DNA of 64,000 nucleotides from Nipponacmea schrenckii (GCA_030562195.1 CM060199.1:24448338-24512337), one strand, 5' to 3'; positions 1 to 12,596 are shown, numbered from the stretch's first letter. The notes: a model not told the origin generated them from the letters alone. Made by a program: numbers and translations.

Positions 1-294
1 GTCTCACAAGTCATCAATATATGTATATATTAATAAGATCTCAATAATGTTAGGATGTGACAAATTTAGATCTATATTTTATAAATCCCTCTTTCAACCC
101 TATTTGGATTATTGTTACAACAATTTGGGATTCACACAACATAAATAGATCCGTCCATTTCATACACATGTACTTGTGCATTTTTAAACAAATTATACAT
201 TGAAATATTGTATATTTGATTTGCAGTCACGTACCTGGTCATAATGAACATAGATCTGCTAATCTCATGCACATGTATTTGATCTGTCAACATT
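1..294. repeat. Non-LTR tail-like remnant
   Basis: No coding potential is visible. Bases about 163-222 (ATACACATGTACTTGTG, then an AT-rich stretch) resemble 26414-26487 with a short gap, a stretch next to a (TTA)n-tailed non-LTR 3' end. This is probably a degenerate copy of the same 3' region. The rest is unassigned intron. Confidence 0.35.
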
Positions 295-960
295 TGTTGT
301 AGACATAATAGAAGCTACAATTTTCAATTGATGTGTATAAAACTAAGTGTGAGCATTAGAATTAATAAGACGGCGGTCAAGTTCTATTTTAATGATTTTT
401 GGATGAACAGTTTTTAAGTTATTGCCCCTGCCTCAATATTTGTTGTAGACACAATAAAAGCTACAATTTTCAATAGATTTTAATGAAACTTGGTGTGAGC
501 ATTGGAATTGATAAGACGGCGGTCAAGTGCGAATTTGAAGATTTTTCCATAAACAGTTTTTGAGTTATTGTCCTTGGCGTAGTTACATCATGTCAAAATT
601 TATTGTTGATGCAATAGAAGCTACAATTTTCAATGGGTTTGAATGAAACTTGGTATGAGCATTTGAATTGATAAGGTGGTGGTTAGATTTCTGATTTGAC
701 GATGTTTTTGATAACAGTTTATGAGTAATTGCCCATGACTAAGTAAACTTGTGTCAAATTTCCATTGTGGTTGCAATAAGAAGCTTCAATTTTCAAAGGA
801 TTTTGATGGAACTGTGTAAGCATCAGAATTGATAAGACAGCAGTCTAGTTTGAAATGATTTTTTAGTTATTGCCCTTGACTTAGTATACCAAGTTTCACT
901 CAAATCCATTGAAAATTGTAGCTTCTATTATGTCTACAACAAATATAGAGGCAGGGGTAA
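295..960 (+). repeat. Tandem-core repeat array, type B, with one inverted partial unit
   Basis: About four diverged units of about 160-170 bp carry the blocks TTGTTGTAGACACAATA, AAGCTACAATTTTCAATGG, GAAACTTGGTGTGAGCATT, AATTGATAAGACGGCGGTCA and TTTTTGAGTTATTGCCC. The final part (about 883-960) is the reverse complement of a unit, so the array ends in a small inversion. No left or right terminus is present. The same unit type recurs across the window. Confidence 0.75.
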
Positions 961-1002
961 TAACTCAAAAACTGTTTTATTCATGTGGTGATTCCAAAGA
1001 GA

Positions 1003-3150
1003 ACTAGAATTGCTTACAATTATGAACGTATTTCGAGAGCCTTAAAATATTATGTAGGCTAAATTTGCAATGACCTATATCTAGACAATATATTGAATAT
1101 CATTTGACCTAGTTTTCAAACTCATAAAATAATTGGGTCACACCTTCCCTAACGGTAAAAAATGGCGAAAATATGAAAATTATCAATTTTTGCTGTATTT
1201 AAGTACACTTATCTCTATGAATTTTTTAAGTAAGCCAAATTAAAAAATACCTAGTCGTAGACAATATATTGAATATTATTTGACTTAATTTTCAAGGTCA
1301 TAGATTAAGTGGGTCACACCTTCCGTAGCCATTAAAATGACCTAATTTTGAAAAAATCGAAATTTGAATAATTCGAAAAAAAAATACGAAATTTAAAAAT
1401 CGGCCTCCTAGAAAAGGTAAATAATGATCCAATGTATTTATGTGCTAAATTTCATCGAAATCGGTCTATCAATAGTGTCTGAATTACGGCTTTAAGAATT
1501 GTAATGAAAATTCAAAATGGCGGCCGATATGGCAGCTTGACTAAATTATTTAGGTCAAATCGATTACTATTGACAAGTTATTTATGAAACAGTTTTCACT
1601 TTTCACCTAGCTGTTATAGACCGGAAGTTACGTAATTACGTCATTTGAGGCTAAACCGGAAGTCAATTTTTTTTTTTCAAAATTTTTCAAAAATTATAAT
1701 CATATCGCCTATCAACTGCTAAAGTTTCAAAATTTTACCATTTATATAAGACGAGAAATCATGGTCTGAAATTTTTGCCGATGACCCTTGAATTTCAATT
1801 GCTAATCGTAGGTAAAAGATTTAACCGAATTGCATAAAACCTATAATTGTTAGTTGACAAATACATTGAAGTTTTCAAATCTGAAAATTCGGTCGAAATC
1901 GAACTGAAAATAAACTTGCTAAAGCAAAAAAACCTCAACTTCCGGATCTCACTTCCGGTCAGAGATAAACTTCCGGTTTTGTTTTATTTGATAATAGAAA
2001 TCATTCTAAGATCAACTGCAGATTTAGAATTTTTGTACCTTTTATCAGTTTGTCTGCAAACTCATCCGAGAATTACAACAAAAAAAAAAAACTAGAATTG
2101 CTTACATTATTATGAACATATTTCGAGAGCCTTAAAATATTATGTAGGCTAAATTTGCAATGACCTACATCTAGACAATATATTGAATATCATTTGACCT
2201 AGTTTTCAAAGTCTTAAAATAATTAGGTCACACCTTCCGTAATGGTTAAAGATGGCGAAAATATGAAAATTACCAATTTTTGCTGTATTTAAGTATACTT
2301 ATCTCTATGAATTTTTAAACCAAATTAAAAAATACCTACTCGTAGACAATATATTGAATATTATTTCACCTAATTTTCAAGGTCATAGATTTAGTGGGTC
2401 ACATCTTTCGTAGCCGTTAAAGTGACCTTATTTTGAAAAAATCGAAATTTGAATAATTTGAAAAAAAATACAAAATTTAAAGATCGGTCTCCAAGAAAAG
2501 GTAGATAATGATACAATGTATCTATGTGCTAATTTTCATCGAAATCGGTCTATCAATAGTGTCTGAATTTCGGCTTTAAGAATTGTAACGAAAATTCAAA
2601 ATGGCGGCCGATATGGCAGCTTGACCTAATTATTTAGGTTTGAATCGATAAATATTGACAAGTTCTTTATAAAACAGTTTTCACTTTTCACCTAGCTGTT
2701 ATAGACCGGAAGTTACGTAATTACGTCATTTGAGGCTAAACCGGAAGTTGGAATTTTTTTTTTCAAAATTTTTCAAAAATTATAATCATATCGCCTATCA
2801 ACTGGTAAAGTTTCAAAATTTTACCATTTATATTACACGAGAAATCACGGTCTGAAATTTTTGCTGATGACCCTTGAATATTGAATTGCGAACCGTGGGT
2901 AAAAGATTTAACCGAATTGCATAAAACCTATCATTGTAAGTTGACAAATACATTGAAGTTTTCAAATCTGAAAATCCAGTCGAAATCGAACTGAAAATAA
3001 ACTTGCTAAAGCAAAAAAACCTCAACTTCCGTTTCTCACTTCCGGTCATAGATAGAACTTCCGGTCAACTTCAGATCAACTGTAGATTTAGAATTTCTGT
3101 ACCTTTTACCAGTTTGTCTGCAAACTCATCCACGAATCGCAAAAAAAAAA
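1003..3150. repeat. 1.08-kb sequence present as a direct tandem dimer
   Basis: Copy 1 (1003-2090) and copy 2 (2091 to about 3150) both begin ACTAGAATTGCTTAC and run in parallel with scattered differences. Each ends in an A-run (2078-2090 and 3141-3150). Both contain repeated CTTCCGG and ACGTAATTACGTCA motifs. The open frames in both copies are short and do not resemble known proteins. An A-rich end on each unit suggests a non-autonomous retroposon duplicated head to tail, but no RNA polymerase III box or known SINE head was recognised. Confidence 0.7.
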
Positions 3151-3158
3151 TATATATT

Positions 3159-3325
3159 AATCCGAACGATTACAATACGTTTTCGCCAAAGTCGAAATAC
3201 GTAAAGAAAATAAAATAATCCAAACGATTACAATGCGTTTTCGCCAAAGTCGAAATACGTAAAAAAAATAGAATAATCCAATCGATAACAATGCGTTTTT
3301 GCCAAAGTCGAAATACGTAAAAAGC
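3159..3325. repeat. 58-bp direct repeat, three copies
   Basis: Units start at 3159, 3217 and 3275 and share AATCC-AACGATTACAATGCG, TTTTCGCCAAAGTCGAAATA and CGTAAAAAAAATA. Spacing is exactly 58 bp. The array follows directly on the 1.08-kb dimer. Confidence 0.85.
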
Positions 3326-3770
3326 CTCTTGTTTGGAGGTTTCTAAAATTATGACGTCATAAATTTTATGAGGTCATATTGTCATTAATCTAACTGCCTT
3401 CCACCATTTGTAATTTAGTTCTTCCCCTAAAGAAGTCAAAACTTTTTTGACAAAATGATGGGTATTAAAGGATGGTATTTGATGTCAATTTTATTATTTA
3501 TTTCACATATTCATGTGGGCGTATAAAAACCCAAAAAGTAAAAGTAAAGTACAAAAAGTCGTACTTTATCCATCATTTTGATTTTCCAACGCTTATAAAA
3601 CTTAAAATGGGACATATAGAAGAAATGTAATAAAAATACCCAGAAAAAAGTAGAATTAATCAAACCAACTTATATATTTTTATATACTCTCATAGATACT
3701 TTCATATTCTAAGTTTGTTTAGCAGCATAGATATTTTAAACATTGTTTAATTTGCTGTAATTTCTTTTAG
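3326..3770. other. PLCB4 intron with one reversed tandem-core left-end stub
   Basis: Mostly unassigned AT-rich intron. At 3504-3530 there is a reverse-oriented copy of the left terminus of the tandem-core family (CATGTGGGCGTATAAAAA). The polypyrimidine-AG acceptor of exon A ends the stretch at 3770. Confidence 0.6.
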
Positions 3771-3912
3771 GGTACATTAACTGCTGATGAAGAAGCAGCT
3801 TTAATGTCCAGTTATCATTATACTGGTGCAACAACAAATATACATCCATACTTGTCAGCTATGGTCAACTATGCTCAACCAGTTAAATTTCAGAGTTTTG
3901 AAGCTGCTGAAG
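3771..3912 (+). CDS. PLCB4: PLC-beta exon A: end of X-Y linker and start of Y domain
   Basis: The exon follows a TTTCTTTTAG acceptor and ends before GTATGA. Read from its first base (phase 0) it is open and gives [14 protein letters not shown], then [19 protein letters not shown], the conserved start of the PI-PLC Y box (the LVNYxxPVKF type motif). It ends one base into a Glu codon completed by exon B. No exon for the preceding X domain is visible in the first 3770 bases, so the upstream neighbour lies outside the window. Confidence 0.93.
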
Positions 3913-4074
3913 GTATGACTATTATTATTAGGCTATAACAAAATATTATTTATACTTAATTCTTAAAGTAAGTCATTCATTTTGGAATTTTTTTAATTTA
4001 AAAAGAGATATCATTCATACTTACTTTCATGGTTTATTTTGAAAAGCCCAATATCTTCATCTTGAGACAACTGT

Positions 4075-4335
4075 TTTTTAATAATTCAAGTATGAACCCT
4101 ATCGAAAATCAGACCCATCGTAAAATATTTTATGAGCTATGGCCCTTGTTTTTGAATTCATGGACACCTAAAAGAACTTAATACTACTGAGTGCACTATA
4201 TACAGTTAAAAAAGAAATTAAGTATTTTTTCCCCACGAAAATGCAGCAAATCAATGTTGAGGATCCGCCGTTTTGACTACCTTCATCGACATTCGCATGA
4301 AAATTGATTTGTGTAAAAGATCTAATTATGATTTT
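4075..4335 (-). repeat. Type C unit and reversed family X right-end fragment
   Basis: Bases 4089-4170 carry a type C tandem unit (GAACCCTATCGAAAATCAGA, then GCCCTTGTTTTTGAATT). Bases about 4190-4335 are the reverse complement of the right end of family X, matching 53930-54070: both hold TTTTACACAAATCAATTTT, GTCGATGAAGGTAGACAAAA-like and ATATAGTGC blocks on opposite strands. The rest of 3913-4990 is unassigned intron with A-runs near 4720-4800. Confidence 0.6.
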
Positions 4336-4999
4336 AAAATGGCTCAATATGATTATTATCTATTAGGTAAATATTTATTGTGAAAAATTTGAACAAAACT
4401 TAAATGATTCAAGTTAATTTTTGTGTTAGGTTAAGATTAGATATTCTCAAGAAAGCTCTGGCCTAGGTCATGAAGTAAGAAATAACATTATAGGATGAGA
4501 TAGTTAGTGTAAACAATAGTTTAAAATGGTTAAGGTTATAATTATGAAAAGTACGGAAGCCTTGTTCTTTCACCTGTTCTGAAATAAAAAAAAAACCTTT
4601 TTATTTTGCTCCTCATTATCCTGTTTAAATACTGGAGCTATTGATGGTAATATTTAATATATATAAGGCCAGACCAATTTATTTTCTTGTTTTACGGATC
4701 CGCTGACCCACATTTTCAGGAAATCCGAAAAAAAAAAAACCAAAATCAGCTCCGACGAAAAAAAAAAAAACCACCTTCATTCCCGATCAAAAAAAAAACA
4801 AAACATCTTTTGATTCAGCGAGTTCAACTTCTGATTTGTTGAAAATTAGAACTAAAATAATTGTGGATCTAAGCATTTTTTTGTAATAAACTCACTTCCA
4901 AAAATTACTCCAAGAAGATCAAAAAAAAAGTATTCCCAAAATTACAAAAACCGCTGCTACTTTGACTTTCGTCCATGAAAGCAATGATAGTCTCGATCA

Positions 5000-5817
5000 G
5001 GGTGGGTTTCAAAAGCCTACCGCCAACCGCTGCCAACCGGCCTACCGGAAGGAAAAAAATGCGCCAAAATAGATATTGTTAAATTTAAGGATCGTAAATT
5101 TTCATACAATAAAACGAAATTATTCAATTTGACGGAACTTTTGTTGACGTCAAAATTATGGAATCAAAATTATTTTAAAAATGAAACGAAAAAAATAAAT
5201 ATTTTCTTTTCGTGTTCAACGATGTTTTTCTTCACATTAACTGATACAATCCATGCCAAAAAAGCAATAATCTAATTTGTATTCAAATGGGACACACAAT
5301 TAACCGTAAAAGTATCCTTATATTTTTTTAAATGATCACGACAGGAAGGTCGTTTGTTTCAGAGTTACTTCCCTTTATTTATTTATTTAACGTCGTCGGC
5401 ATTATGGATGATCAACAAGGCCAAGGGATCTTTCTTCCACCTTTTAGAATTTTTTCAAAGTTAATCCTTGACGTAGACTATAATAATTCTGCGAATGCTC
5501 CTCCTGTTAATCCAACCAAATCAGCAGTATATTTAGCTGATAAAACGCTTCACCAAGACTGGAAGCACACTTCCAGCACTTGGAAAAAGAAAGAAATCGC
5601 TGAACACGAAAATAAAAATTATTTTTTTCGTTTCATTCTTAAGATAATTTTGATTCCATAATTTTGACGTCAACAAAAATTCCGTCAAATTAAATAGTTT
5701 CGTTTTATTGTATGAAAATCTACGATCCTTACATTTAACAATACCAATTTTGGCGCCTTTTTTTGCTATCGGTAGGCCGGTTGGCAGCAGTTGGCGGTAG
5801 GCTTTTGAAACCCACCC
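5000..5817. mobile_element. Long-TIR DNA element with 9-bp target duplication (MULE-like)
   Basis: The element begins GGGTGGGTTTCAAAAGCC at 5000 and ends with its inverted counterpart GGCTTTTGAAACCCACCC at 5817. The inverted arms extend about 200-230 bp on each side, with small differences. It is flanked by an exact 9-bp direct repeat TCTCGATCA at 4991-4999 and 5818-5826. Long TIRs plus 9-bp duplications are typical of Mutator-like elements and some foldback elements. An open frame inside (5332-5661) resembles no protein I know, so this is probably non-autonomous. Confidence 0.8.
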
Positions 5818-5826
5818 TCTCGATCA

Positions 5827-7052
5827 CCCAAATGTCACGGATGTTCTGCTAATGCACTAGGACAATGGTTCTTTTTTTTGGATTGAAATAATATTGCTTA
5901 CGCAAGTCTATTGAAATTGTGAAACGAAAAAAATTTCTACAACCCGCGCATTCATTATATGCAAGGCATTCATAATGATGTTTCTTATCAATTGTGAAAA
6001 ATTACGGAATAACCATATAGTTGTACACTTAAGTTATTACAATGAAATGTATGCAATGTTAATTTGGTTCTTTTTCAATATCAAAATTATTATTTTGTTG
6101 CTATTGGGTTTTCCTAGGATTTCCCGGCAAATTTTACTGAACCAATCATGTTCATTCTTTAATATAACTACACAATAGCCAGTTTCAGAGATCGATGGAA
6201 TTTGGAAAGCGTGTGGATGAAATGACATTTTATTTTGTTTTTCTGTTTATGCAAATGGCTTCACGCTATTTTAGTGTTACCGTAATAAGAGCTCTGGAAA
6301 CGGTCAAGTGTTTGATTTGTATGAGCATTGACTGAACAGTTGGTGAACTGGCCAATTGCGCAATTGAAAAAGTAGACCTTCTTGGCACGTCTTCAACTTC
6401 GTCTTCCGATGATGTCATTGATGAAGGACTACGTATCGAAAAGATCATAGCTTCAGAATCCACAAGTAGTTTGGATATAACAGCAAGAGGCAACAGCGTA
6501 GAAGCTTCTACACCCCTTCACGTCATCGTGGGTTTTAATCTATTGTTTGTGACTGTGTTTATTTGCAAAAAAATCTAAATCAGCTCTCCCCACGTCTAGT
6601 ACTAGTAGTAGTGCCAGTGGTGACAAAGAACCGAAGAAACAAGAAAAAAAATGCCTTTGATGTGTTGATGACTAGTAATATTAAATATGATTGTTTACCA
6701 TCTACAAAAAACTATGAAAATACTAGAAAAGATCATAAGATGTTTAATGACATTCTCTAGAATTATTGAAAGAACTGAATGTTGGATTCACAGCCCATAA
6801 TGTTAATCGACTTTACGTTAACTGGGAAGCATTTTGTAAGCACACTTCACTCCACATTATGGTATATAACTTCACAGCATCAGAAGTTTAAAGATCGTGG
6901 TTTACTAATTCCAGATATATTCCAAGCATTTTCTGGATATATGATATTTCTGAATTATGGGGCTGAAATTTGATATGGCAGTGGCACAATACCCATGATT
7001 GAATAAACTGCTCTGTTGTCCTCACACTATACAGCCGGGATTGGTGTGGATG
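5827..7052. other. Unassigned intron stretch
   Basis: Several short open frames occur, including a Ser-rich one on the minus strand at 6266-6493 and a Lys-rich one at 6563-6760. None matches a family I recognise, and base composition resembles the surrounding intron. They could be decayed transposon coding sequence. No TIRs were found. Confidence 0.4.
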
Positions 7053-9975
7053 TTTTTATACGCCCACATGGAAATGTGGACGTATATTGCCGTCGCCCCT
7101 GTCCGGCCGTCCGTCGGTCCGTCCACATTTGTTGTATCCACGATAGAGGCTACAGTTTTTATCCGATCTTAATGAAACTTGGTGTACATGTATATATTGA
7201 TGATATCTCGGTCAAGTTCGAAAATGGAAATTATCGCATGAACGGTTTTTGAGTTATTGCACTTGACTTAAAAGCGTCAAATTTGGGTTGTATCCACAAT
7301 AGAGGCTACAGTTTTTATCCGATCTTAATAAAAATTGGTATACATGTATATATTGATGATATCTCGGTCAAGTTCGAAAATGGAAATTATCGCATGAATG
7401 GTTTTTGAGTTATTGCCCTTGACTTAGTAAAAACTCGTCAAATTTGGGTTGTATCCACAATAGAGGCTACAGTTTTTATCCGATCTTAATGAAACTTGGT
7501 ATACATGTATATATTGATGATATCTCGGTCAAGTTCGAAAATGGAAATTTTCGCATGAACGGTTTTTGAGTTATTGCCCTTGACTTAGTAAAAACGCGTC
7601 AAATTTGGGTTGTATATTTGGGTTGTATCCACAATAGAGGCTATAGTTTTTATCCGATCTTAATGAAACTTGGTATACATGTATATATTGATGATATCTC
7701 GGTCAAGTTCGAAAATTGAAATTATCGAATGAACGGATTTTGAGTTATTGCCCTTGACTTAGTAAAAACGTGTCAAATTTTGGTTGTATTCACGATAGAA
7801 GCTACAGTTTTTATCCGATCTTAATGAAACTTGGTATACATGTATATATTGATGATATCTCGGCCAAGTTCAAAAATGGAAATTATCGCATGAACGGTTT
7901 TTGAGTTATTGCACTTGACTTAAACGCGTCAAATTTGGGTTGTATCCACAATAGAGGCTACAGTTTTTATCCGATCTTAATGAAACTTGGTATACATGTA
8001 TATATTGATGATATCTCGGTCAAGTTCGAAAATGGAAATTTTCGCATGAACGGTTTTTGAGTTATTGCCCTTGACTTAGTAAAAACGCGTCAAATTTGGG
8101 TTGTATCCACAATAGAGGCTACAGTTTTTATCCGATCTTAATGAAACTTGGTATACATGTATATATTGATGATATCTCGGTCAAGTTCGAAAATTGAAAT
8201 TATCGAATGAATGGATTTTGAGTTATTGCCCTTGACTTAGTAAAAACACATCAAATTTGGGTTGTATCCACAATAGAGGCTACAGATTTTATCCGATCTT
8301 AATGAAACTTGGTATACATGTATATATTGATGATATCTCGGTCAAGTTAGAAAATGGAAATTTTTCGCATGATCGGTTTTTGAGTTATTGCCCTTGACTT
8401 AGTAAAAACGCGTCAAATTTGGGTTGTATCCACAATAGAGGCTATAGTTTTTATCCGATCTTAATGAAACTTGGTATACATGTATATATTGATGATATCT
8501 CGGTCAAGTTCGAAAATTGAAATTATCGAATGAACGGATTTTGATATGCAGGTGCACTCTAGTACGGCAAAGCAGGGACCAGGAATCAGAGCTACATTTT
8601 TATTCTCGCTAACCGACTGGATTCACCACGGCTATATATTGATGATATCTCGGTCCAAGTTCGAAAATTGAAATTATCGAATGAACGGATTTTGAGTTAT
8701 TGCCCTTGACTTAGTAAAAACGTGTCAAATTTGGGTTGTATTCACGATAGAAGCTACAGTTTTTATCCGATCTTAATGAAACTTGGTATACATGTATATA
8801 TTGATGATATCTCGGCCAAGTTCGAAAATGGAAATTATCGCATGAACGGTTTTTGAGTTATTGCACTTGACTTAGTAAAAACGCGTCAAATTTGGGTTGT
8901 ATCCACAATAGAGGCTACAGTTTTTATCCGATCTTAATGAAACTTGGTATACATGTATATATTGATGATATCTCGGTCAAGTTCGAAAATGGAAATTATC
9001 GCATGAATGTTTTTTGAGTTATTGCACTTGACTTAGTAAAAACGCGTCAAATTTGGGTTGTATCCACAATAGAGGCTACAGTTTTTATCTGATCTTAATG
9101 AAACTTGGTATACATGTATATATTGATGATATCTCTGTCATGTTCAAAAATGGAAATCATTGCATGAACAGATTTTGAGTTATTGCCTTGACTTAGTAAA
9201 AATGCGTCAAATTAGGGTTGTATCCATGATAGAGGCTACAGTTTTTATCCGATCTTAATGAAACTTGGTATACATGTATATATTGATGATATCTCGGTCA
9301 AGTTCCAAAATGGAAATTATCGAATGAACAGATTTTGAGTTATTGCCCTTGACTTAGTAAAAACGCGTCAAATTTGGGTTATATCCACGATATAGGCCAC
9401 AGTTTTTATCAGAAATTCAAATTTGACGATTTTTTGATGAATAGTTTATGAGTAATTGCCCTTGACTAAGTAAAATTGCGTAAAAATTCATTTTCTGTAG
9501 ACACTATAGAAGCTACAATTATCTATGGATTTTAATGAAACTTGGTATGAGCATTGGAATTGATAAGAGGGCGGTCAAGTTCGATTTGGACGATTTTGCG
9601 ATAAACAGTTTTGGAGTTATTGCCCCTGCCTCTATATTTGTTGTAGACAAAATAGAAGGTACAATTTTCAATGGATTTAAATGAAACTTGGTTTGAGCAT
9701 TAATTGATAAGACACAGTCAAGTTCGAATTTGATGATTTTTCGATGAACAGTTTTTTAGTTATTGCCCTTGACTTAGTAAGATTGTGTCAAAATTTTTTT
9801 GTGGTTCAATAGGAGCTACAATTTTCAATGGATTTTGATGAAACTTGGTGTTTTTGAGTTTTTGCCCTTGACTTCAATATCCATTTAGTGAATGTTTTTG
9901 AGTCATTGCTCTATTTATTTTTCAAATTCAATGCTGCCAGTGGGCGTATGTTACCTTGCCTGGCAAGCTATCTTT
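7053..9975 (+). mobile_element. Composite tandem-core element with hairpin ends (pearl/BIV160-like)
   Basis: The left end at 7053 is TTTTTATACGCCCACATGG, whose TACGCCCACAT and following ATGTGGACGTA form a stem with a short loop. A GTCCGTCC-type microsatellite follows. Then come 14 occurrences of ATATATTGATGATATCTC in type A cores of about 161 bp (to about 9400) and about three type B cores. The right end (9932-9975) is TGCTGCCAGTGGGCGTATG, then CTTGCCTGGCAAG, a small palindrome. GTGGGCGTAT in the right end is the inverse of ATACGCCCAC in the left. No coding sequence is present; mobility must be supplied in trans. An unrelated segment at about 8545-8627 interrupts unit 10. Confidence 0.85.
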
Positions 9976-10094
9976 TTGGTTTTTTTTCCCTCCTACCCTC
10001 AATTTTGGTCCTTTTTTTTCCCTCCTGCCTTTACAGATTATTCCCAAAAAATCCGTAAAACAAGAAAAAAATTGGTCTGGCCTAAATAAAAAAT

Positions 10095-11700
10095 ATAAAT
10101 GTTTTGGTTTAAAATTGGGTATGGACACAACCGTCTCAACAGTCATAACTACCAACTCTTCAATGGAGTGGTCAGGGAGGTTAAAGTGGTTTGCAATAGA
10201 TCTGTTTTTTCCATGTGCGATATCGTAACGAAGGCCATTAAAACAGGTTCTTAACATTTAAGTTTTGTCAACATATTGGACATCGCTTTTTTATAAGAAA
10301 TTAGGTATATTAAATTTTGGTGAAAACATGAAAGTTGGTCACACATTAGTCTGAAACTAGCTGACTCTATTCCCAGCCTCCGGTAGCTATTTGGACAGAT
10401 ATGGCTGGGAGAGAGTCAGAAAAACTAGGCACCTAAAACTTGGGATTTTCCGCTTCTCTGCAGGTGTGGGGGTTTTAAATTTATTTACATACCTCGAATG
10501 CATTAAACCTCAATATATTTGGAAAGATGGATGTTTTTGTAGTTCAGTCAGGCCATCATTATCCCCTTTCACCATTCATGTCATGCGCGTGGTTATTAAA
10601 AATGTTTTTTTCAATAATTTTAATTTCTAAAATTGCGTGCGCATTAAAAAATTCCGACAAATTGGATAAAAATGTTGTTAAGAAACCTTCCATAGAAGAA
10701 AGGTTTAAAAGATGAAATTTGGTCTATTTTGCGTTCCCATTCGGCTATGAATATATTCGCGTAACTGGGATTCCCCATACAGTACCAGATATTTGAAGAT
10801 AAGTTTTTTTGTTAAAATTAAAGTCATTTTGCGTTAAGCAAATTTCTAGGATGTCTAAAATGTCCTTGTCAGGTCTTTCTTCGCATGGATTTCATTCAAA
10901 TGTTTTTCGGACAGCGTCTATAACGGTCATATCGTCTATTTTAGTATACATTAAAGTCGTGTCCAATGTTATAAATTTCGCATCAGGAGGAATATTTAAA
11001 TTCTTCACTTTTTCAACAAAATTAGTAGTATCATTTAGATAGGAAGGGTGCTGAAATGCCAATGGTATTAAAAAATGGTCAATGTACTCAGAAACTTGGT
11101 ATCATTCACTCGCGCAGTCTGAAATTATCGGTCTTCCTTTTGGGATTTTATTTGGAACAAACCATCCAGTTTCTGGATTTGAAGTATTTTAGGAAGAGTG
11201 TAAATATGCCGTGGTCTGATATTTTGATCTGCTGAAAGGTAGTCAAATTTAGCTTCGGAAATAAAAATTTTTGAGACCAGAATTTTTAATATATTGTTGA
11301 TTCTTTTGGGCGTTTCCATGAAATTTGGTATCTCAAGTTCGCGATAATGATGTGCTTTATTAAGTTGATTTTTAATTTAAAAAATGTAGTCAATGCAGTT
11401 TTGTACGTCACAACAACTGCCTTTGTCGCTTTTTCATGCTCTGACCGTTATTCAATTCATTTAATGTTTTTATCTCACAATTAGTAAGATTGTTCTTCTC
11501 GTTTAAAATAGGCAACAGAGAAACTTCCTCATACATATTTTGCAAAAAGAAATTATACCGTCGTCGATTGCGCTGTCTAGAGGAAAGGCTGGAAAGCTCC
11601 TAAATTTCAGAAATCCGCTTTTAAATGCTTATTTTTTGGTTGATTTACCTCAAAGTTTTTATGTGTATTCTTGAGAGAATTTTCAAGCAATCTGCAGTTT
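10095..11700 (-). pseudogene. Decayed Penelope-like element: RT and GIY-YIG remnants
   Basis: Reading the minus strand from about 11700, frames broken by stops give pieces of a Penelope-type reverse transcriptase: NCEIKTLNELN, then RPRHIYTLPKI, GRP-I-ISDCASE-like and TLDTTLMYTKI (the family has TLDVTSLYTNI). A GTVWGIPVTRIYS-like piece lines up with the family's GTAMGTPFAPSYAN region. At 10260-10100 the GIY-YIG-linked tail follows (NRSIANHFNLPDHSIEELVV), much too close to the RT, so the middle is deleted. The element is dead. Confidence 0.7.
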
Positions 11701-12596
11701 CAGCAAATCACGATTGAAAATTTTTTCTGATAAATTTTTGTATTGAATTATGGCCAATATTCAAACTTCTATATTTTTTATTATTTTTTCACAAAAATTG
11801 GTAGATGAGTAGAAAATTTTTTTTCTTAATTAAGATTCTGATAAAAATCATTTTCCAAAATCAGCCTGAAACGTCTGAAAAGGTCAAAAATCACAAATAT
11901 CAGAATTTTCGGATTATTTTTTTCAAAAAAAAATTCAAATTTGTTTTTCCACAGAATTAGTACCATCCATATCTTCATTTTGTACGTTTGCCGTATATGC
12001 AAATTCCTAACCGTTCAGCCACCATCTTGCAATATGCAAATTTTCGGAAAAATACTACTTGTCCCCCATTTTAATTGGATTTTTTCAAACTTGTTTTAAA
12101 TATAATTTGGATAATTATCTAGGTCCTCTTGTGGCATTTTTTTTTTAAATTTCAAATTTGTCGTCAAACTAGGTCCTGCCAAAGTTTTTAATTATATACT
12201 TCTGTTTGAAAGTTCAAAACTTTTGAACTTGACATTCTGCAGCTCGTATTTTTCTGCACGATCATCTTCATTTGCTAAAATTTCATAATGATACCTCGAT
12301 TTCTAATATTGGTGTTAAGAGTGAAGAAGTCCATAATATGAAATTTTTCTTGTTACCAGTCAAAAAGAAGAGAGTATGAATAGGTTAAAGATAAAACTCT
12401 ATGTATAAGGATAAGAATATGTTATACTTAATGAGCTAAAAAATAAAGAGAGGGGTCAAGTAATATTGGATTCAATGGGTTCGGGTCTACCATGGACCAG
12501 AAAATTACTAAGGTTTTTGTTAAGCTTATAGGCAATTACAAATCGTTTGGTATATACTTTCGGAAATCTGTTCTGTAATTCACTGTAATACTGTTG
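11701..12596. other. Unassigned AT-rich intron
   Basis: Long T- and A-rich stretches with no recognisable coding sequence, repeat boundary or RNA gene. Confidence 0.5.

Noticed and set aside
5332..5661. Transposase of the 9-bp-TSD element
   Set aside because: 109 codons with no MULE catalytic or zinc motifs.
6266..6760. Possible host gene exons
   Set aside because: Short frames without splice consensus or family motifs; left as unassigned.
8545..8562. Cloning-vector polylinker
   Set aside because: GCAGGTGCACTCTAG resembles a PstI-SalI-XbaI linker but differs at key bases, and the following sequence is not vector that I recognise.
7130..9400. CRISPR-like array
   Set aside because: Units are full-length tandem copies of about 161 bp with no distinct spacers, in an animal intron.
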